7,635 bases of DNA from CAYGZA01 sp964354135 (GTDB taxonomy: Bacteria; Planctomycetota; Planctomycetia; Pirellulales; Thermoguttaceae), in the NCBI GenBank assembly GCA_964354135.1, contig CAYGZA010000318.1, positions 1 to 7,635 of the forward strand, written 5' to 3'. Position numbers and translations under genes: made by a program. Positions 5,905 to 7,635 of this stretch are shown in pieces (the first letter of the stretch is position 1; each line of letters starts with the position of its first letter). The notes beneath the pieces were generated by a model. It searched no databases, had not been told where the DNA came from, and saw only the letters and a list, made by a program, of their open reading frames with translations.

Positions 5905-6572
5905 TGGAACAGAAGCGACTCCTGCTCGTCGAGGGCTTCGACGACTGCCACGTGATCAGAGCGATTGCGCGGGCTCAAGAGATCGAGAGTGATTCTATTC
6001 GGCTGGAGCACGGCGGATTCCGCGTGACGTGGGGCTCGGCGGAGGTCGAGGTCCAACCGGTCGGCGGGTACGCCGAACTACTCGACGTTGTACCAGCTCA
6101 AGTGGCGATCGGCGACCGCGAGGCTCTGGCGGTCGTCCTGGACGCCGACGACGATCTTGGGGCAAGATGGCAGGCATTGAAAGATCGGCTCGACCGCGCC
6201 GGCTACCCGGGGCTGCCAAATCGGCCGGACCCGGCAGGCACCGTCATCCGCTACTCGCACGGGCCGCGATTTGGCGTCTGGCTGATGCCGGACAACCGCT
6301 TGCCGGGAATGCTTGAGGATTTCGTGCGTCTTCTCGTTCCCGCGCAAGACACGCTCTTCCCGCGAGTGGACGCTTTCCTCGCGAGTATCCCCGAACAAGA
6401 GCGTCTTTTCCCCGAAGCACGGCGGCCCAAGGCCCGTATCCACACGTGGCTAGGTATTCAGAAGGAGCCCGGGAAGCCTCTTGGCCAAGCCATCACCGCA
6501 CGCTATATGGACCCGCATTGTTCGCTCGTTGAGCCGTTTCTCACATGGCTTCGAAAAGCGCTTGTCGATTGA
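5904..6572 (+). CDS. DUF3226-like TOPRIM-fold protein, putative nuclease effector
   Basis: A 222-residue soluble protein with the sequence pattern of DUF3226, a TOPRIM-related family. Motif 1 is LLVEGFDD (7-14), with E10 the predicted catalytic glutamate. Motif 2 is VVLDADDD (77-84), whose D80 and D82 form the DxD metal pair. Family-typical blocks follow: RW (88-89), GVWLMPDN (124-131), MLEDF (136-140) and a C-terminal block with W182 and PGKPLGQAI (189-197). TOPRIM enzymes use these acidic residues to hold Mg2+ for phosphodiester cleavage, so nucleic-acid cleavage is the likely activity; the substrate is unknown. The ATG at 5904 shares its A with the ATPase stop (TGATG) and has GAGGT (5893-5897) six bases upstream. 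A GTG one codon earlier lies too close to that site. It is shorter than the roughly 300-residue AriB of PARIS. Pairing with the ATPase suggests a split OLD-like complex, which is inference. Confidence 0.8.
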   Translation: MEQKRLLLVEGFDDCHVIRAIARAQEIESDSIRLEHGGFRVTWGSAEVEVQPVGGYAELLDVVPAQVAIGDREALAVVLDADDDLGARWQALKDRLDRAGYPGLPNRPDPAGTVIRYSHGPRFGVWLMPDNRLPGMLEDFVRLLVPAQDTLFPRVDAFLASIPEQERLFPEARRPKARIHTWLGIQKEPGKPLGQAITARYMDPHCSLVEPFLTWLRKALVD

Positions 6573-6612
6573 ACAGTACGCCGCTTCCTTCCGAGAGAAC
6601 CCGAGGTCTGGA

Positions 6613-7635
<1,023 letters not shown>

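Overview
The window looks like chromosomal DNA from a GC-rich planctomycete, probably of the Pirellulales type. This rests on three things: the high GC of the flanking genes, a small two-helix membrane protein and a membrane-anchored coiled-coil protein of kinds I associate with that group, and an intergenic inverted repeat whose spurious translations (QGEAPAEP, GSAGASP) recur in planctomycete annotations. The assignment is from memory and was not searched.

Layout, left to right. (1) Minus strand, 67-1800: a sensor-response regulator with a degenerate receiver-like N-terminus, PAS, GAF, a degenerate dimerisation helix pair and an intact C-terminal receiver. It has no histidine-kinase ATPase domain. 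A good sigma-70-type promoter (1869-1897) and a Shine-Dalgarno site point to a TTG start at 1800. (2) 1801-2473: a long non-coding spacer holding that promoter and a 21-base-arm inverted repeat (2307-2383). (3) Plus strand, 2474-2731: an 85-residue protein with two membrane segments. (4) 2732-2857: the spacer between two convergent genes, made of a run of G-tracts followed by five TTCATCC heptamers. (5) Minus strand, 2858-4492: a 544-residue protein with three membrane segments, a long coiled coil and a DnaJ-like cysteine cluster. (6) 4493-4701: a divergent promoter region. (7) Plus strand, 4702-5904 and 5904-6572: two translationally coupled genes, an ABC/OLD-type AAA ATPase and a small TOPRIM-fold DUF3226-like protein. 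(8) Plus strand, 6613 to the window end: class II fumarase (fumC), cut off by the window edge.

The most interesting part is the ATPase-TOPRIM pair. Its architecture is that of a split OLD nuclease and resembles the PARIS anti-phage system (AriA ATPase plus AriB TOPRIM effector), but the TOPRIM partner looks like DUF3226 rather than DUF4435. I infer a candidate defence module, with the ATPase as sensor and scaffold and the TOPRIM protein as nuclease effector. Hand-counted GC of three blocks in the ATPase gene (35-36 of 60 bases) is lower than in three flanking-gene blocks (40-43 of 60), which suggests but does not prove acquisition. No integrase, tRNA gene, attachment site, insertion sequence or CRISPR array is visible.
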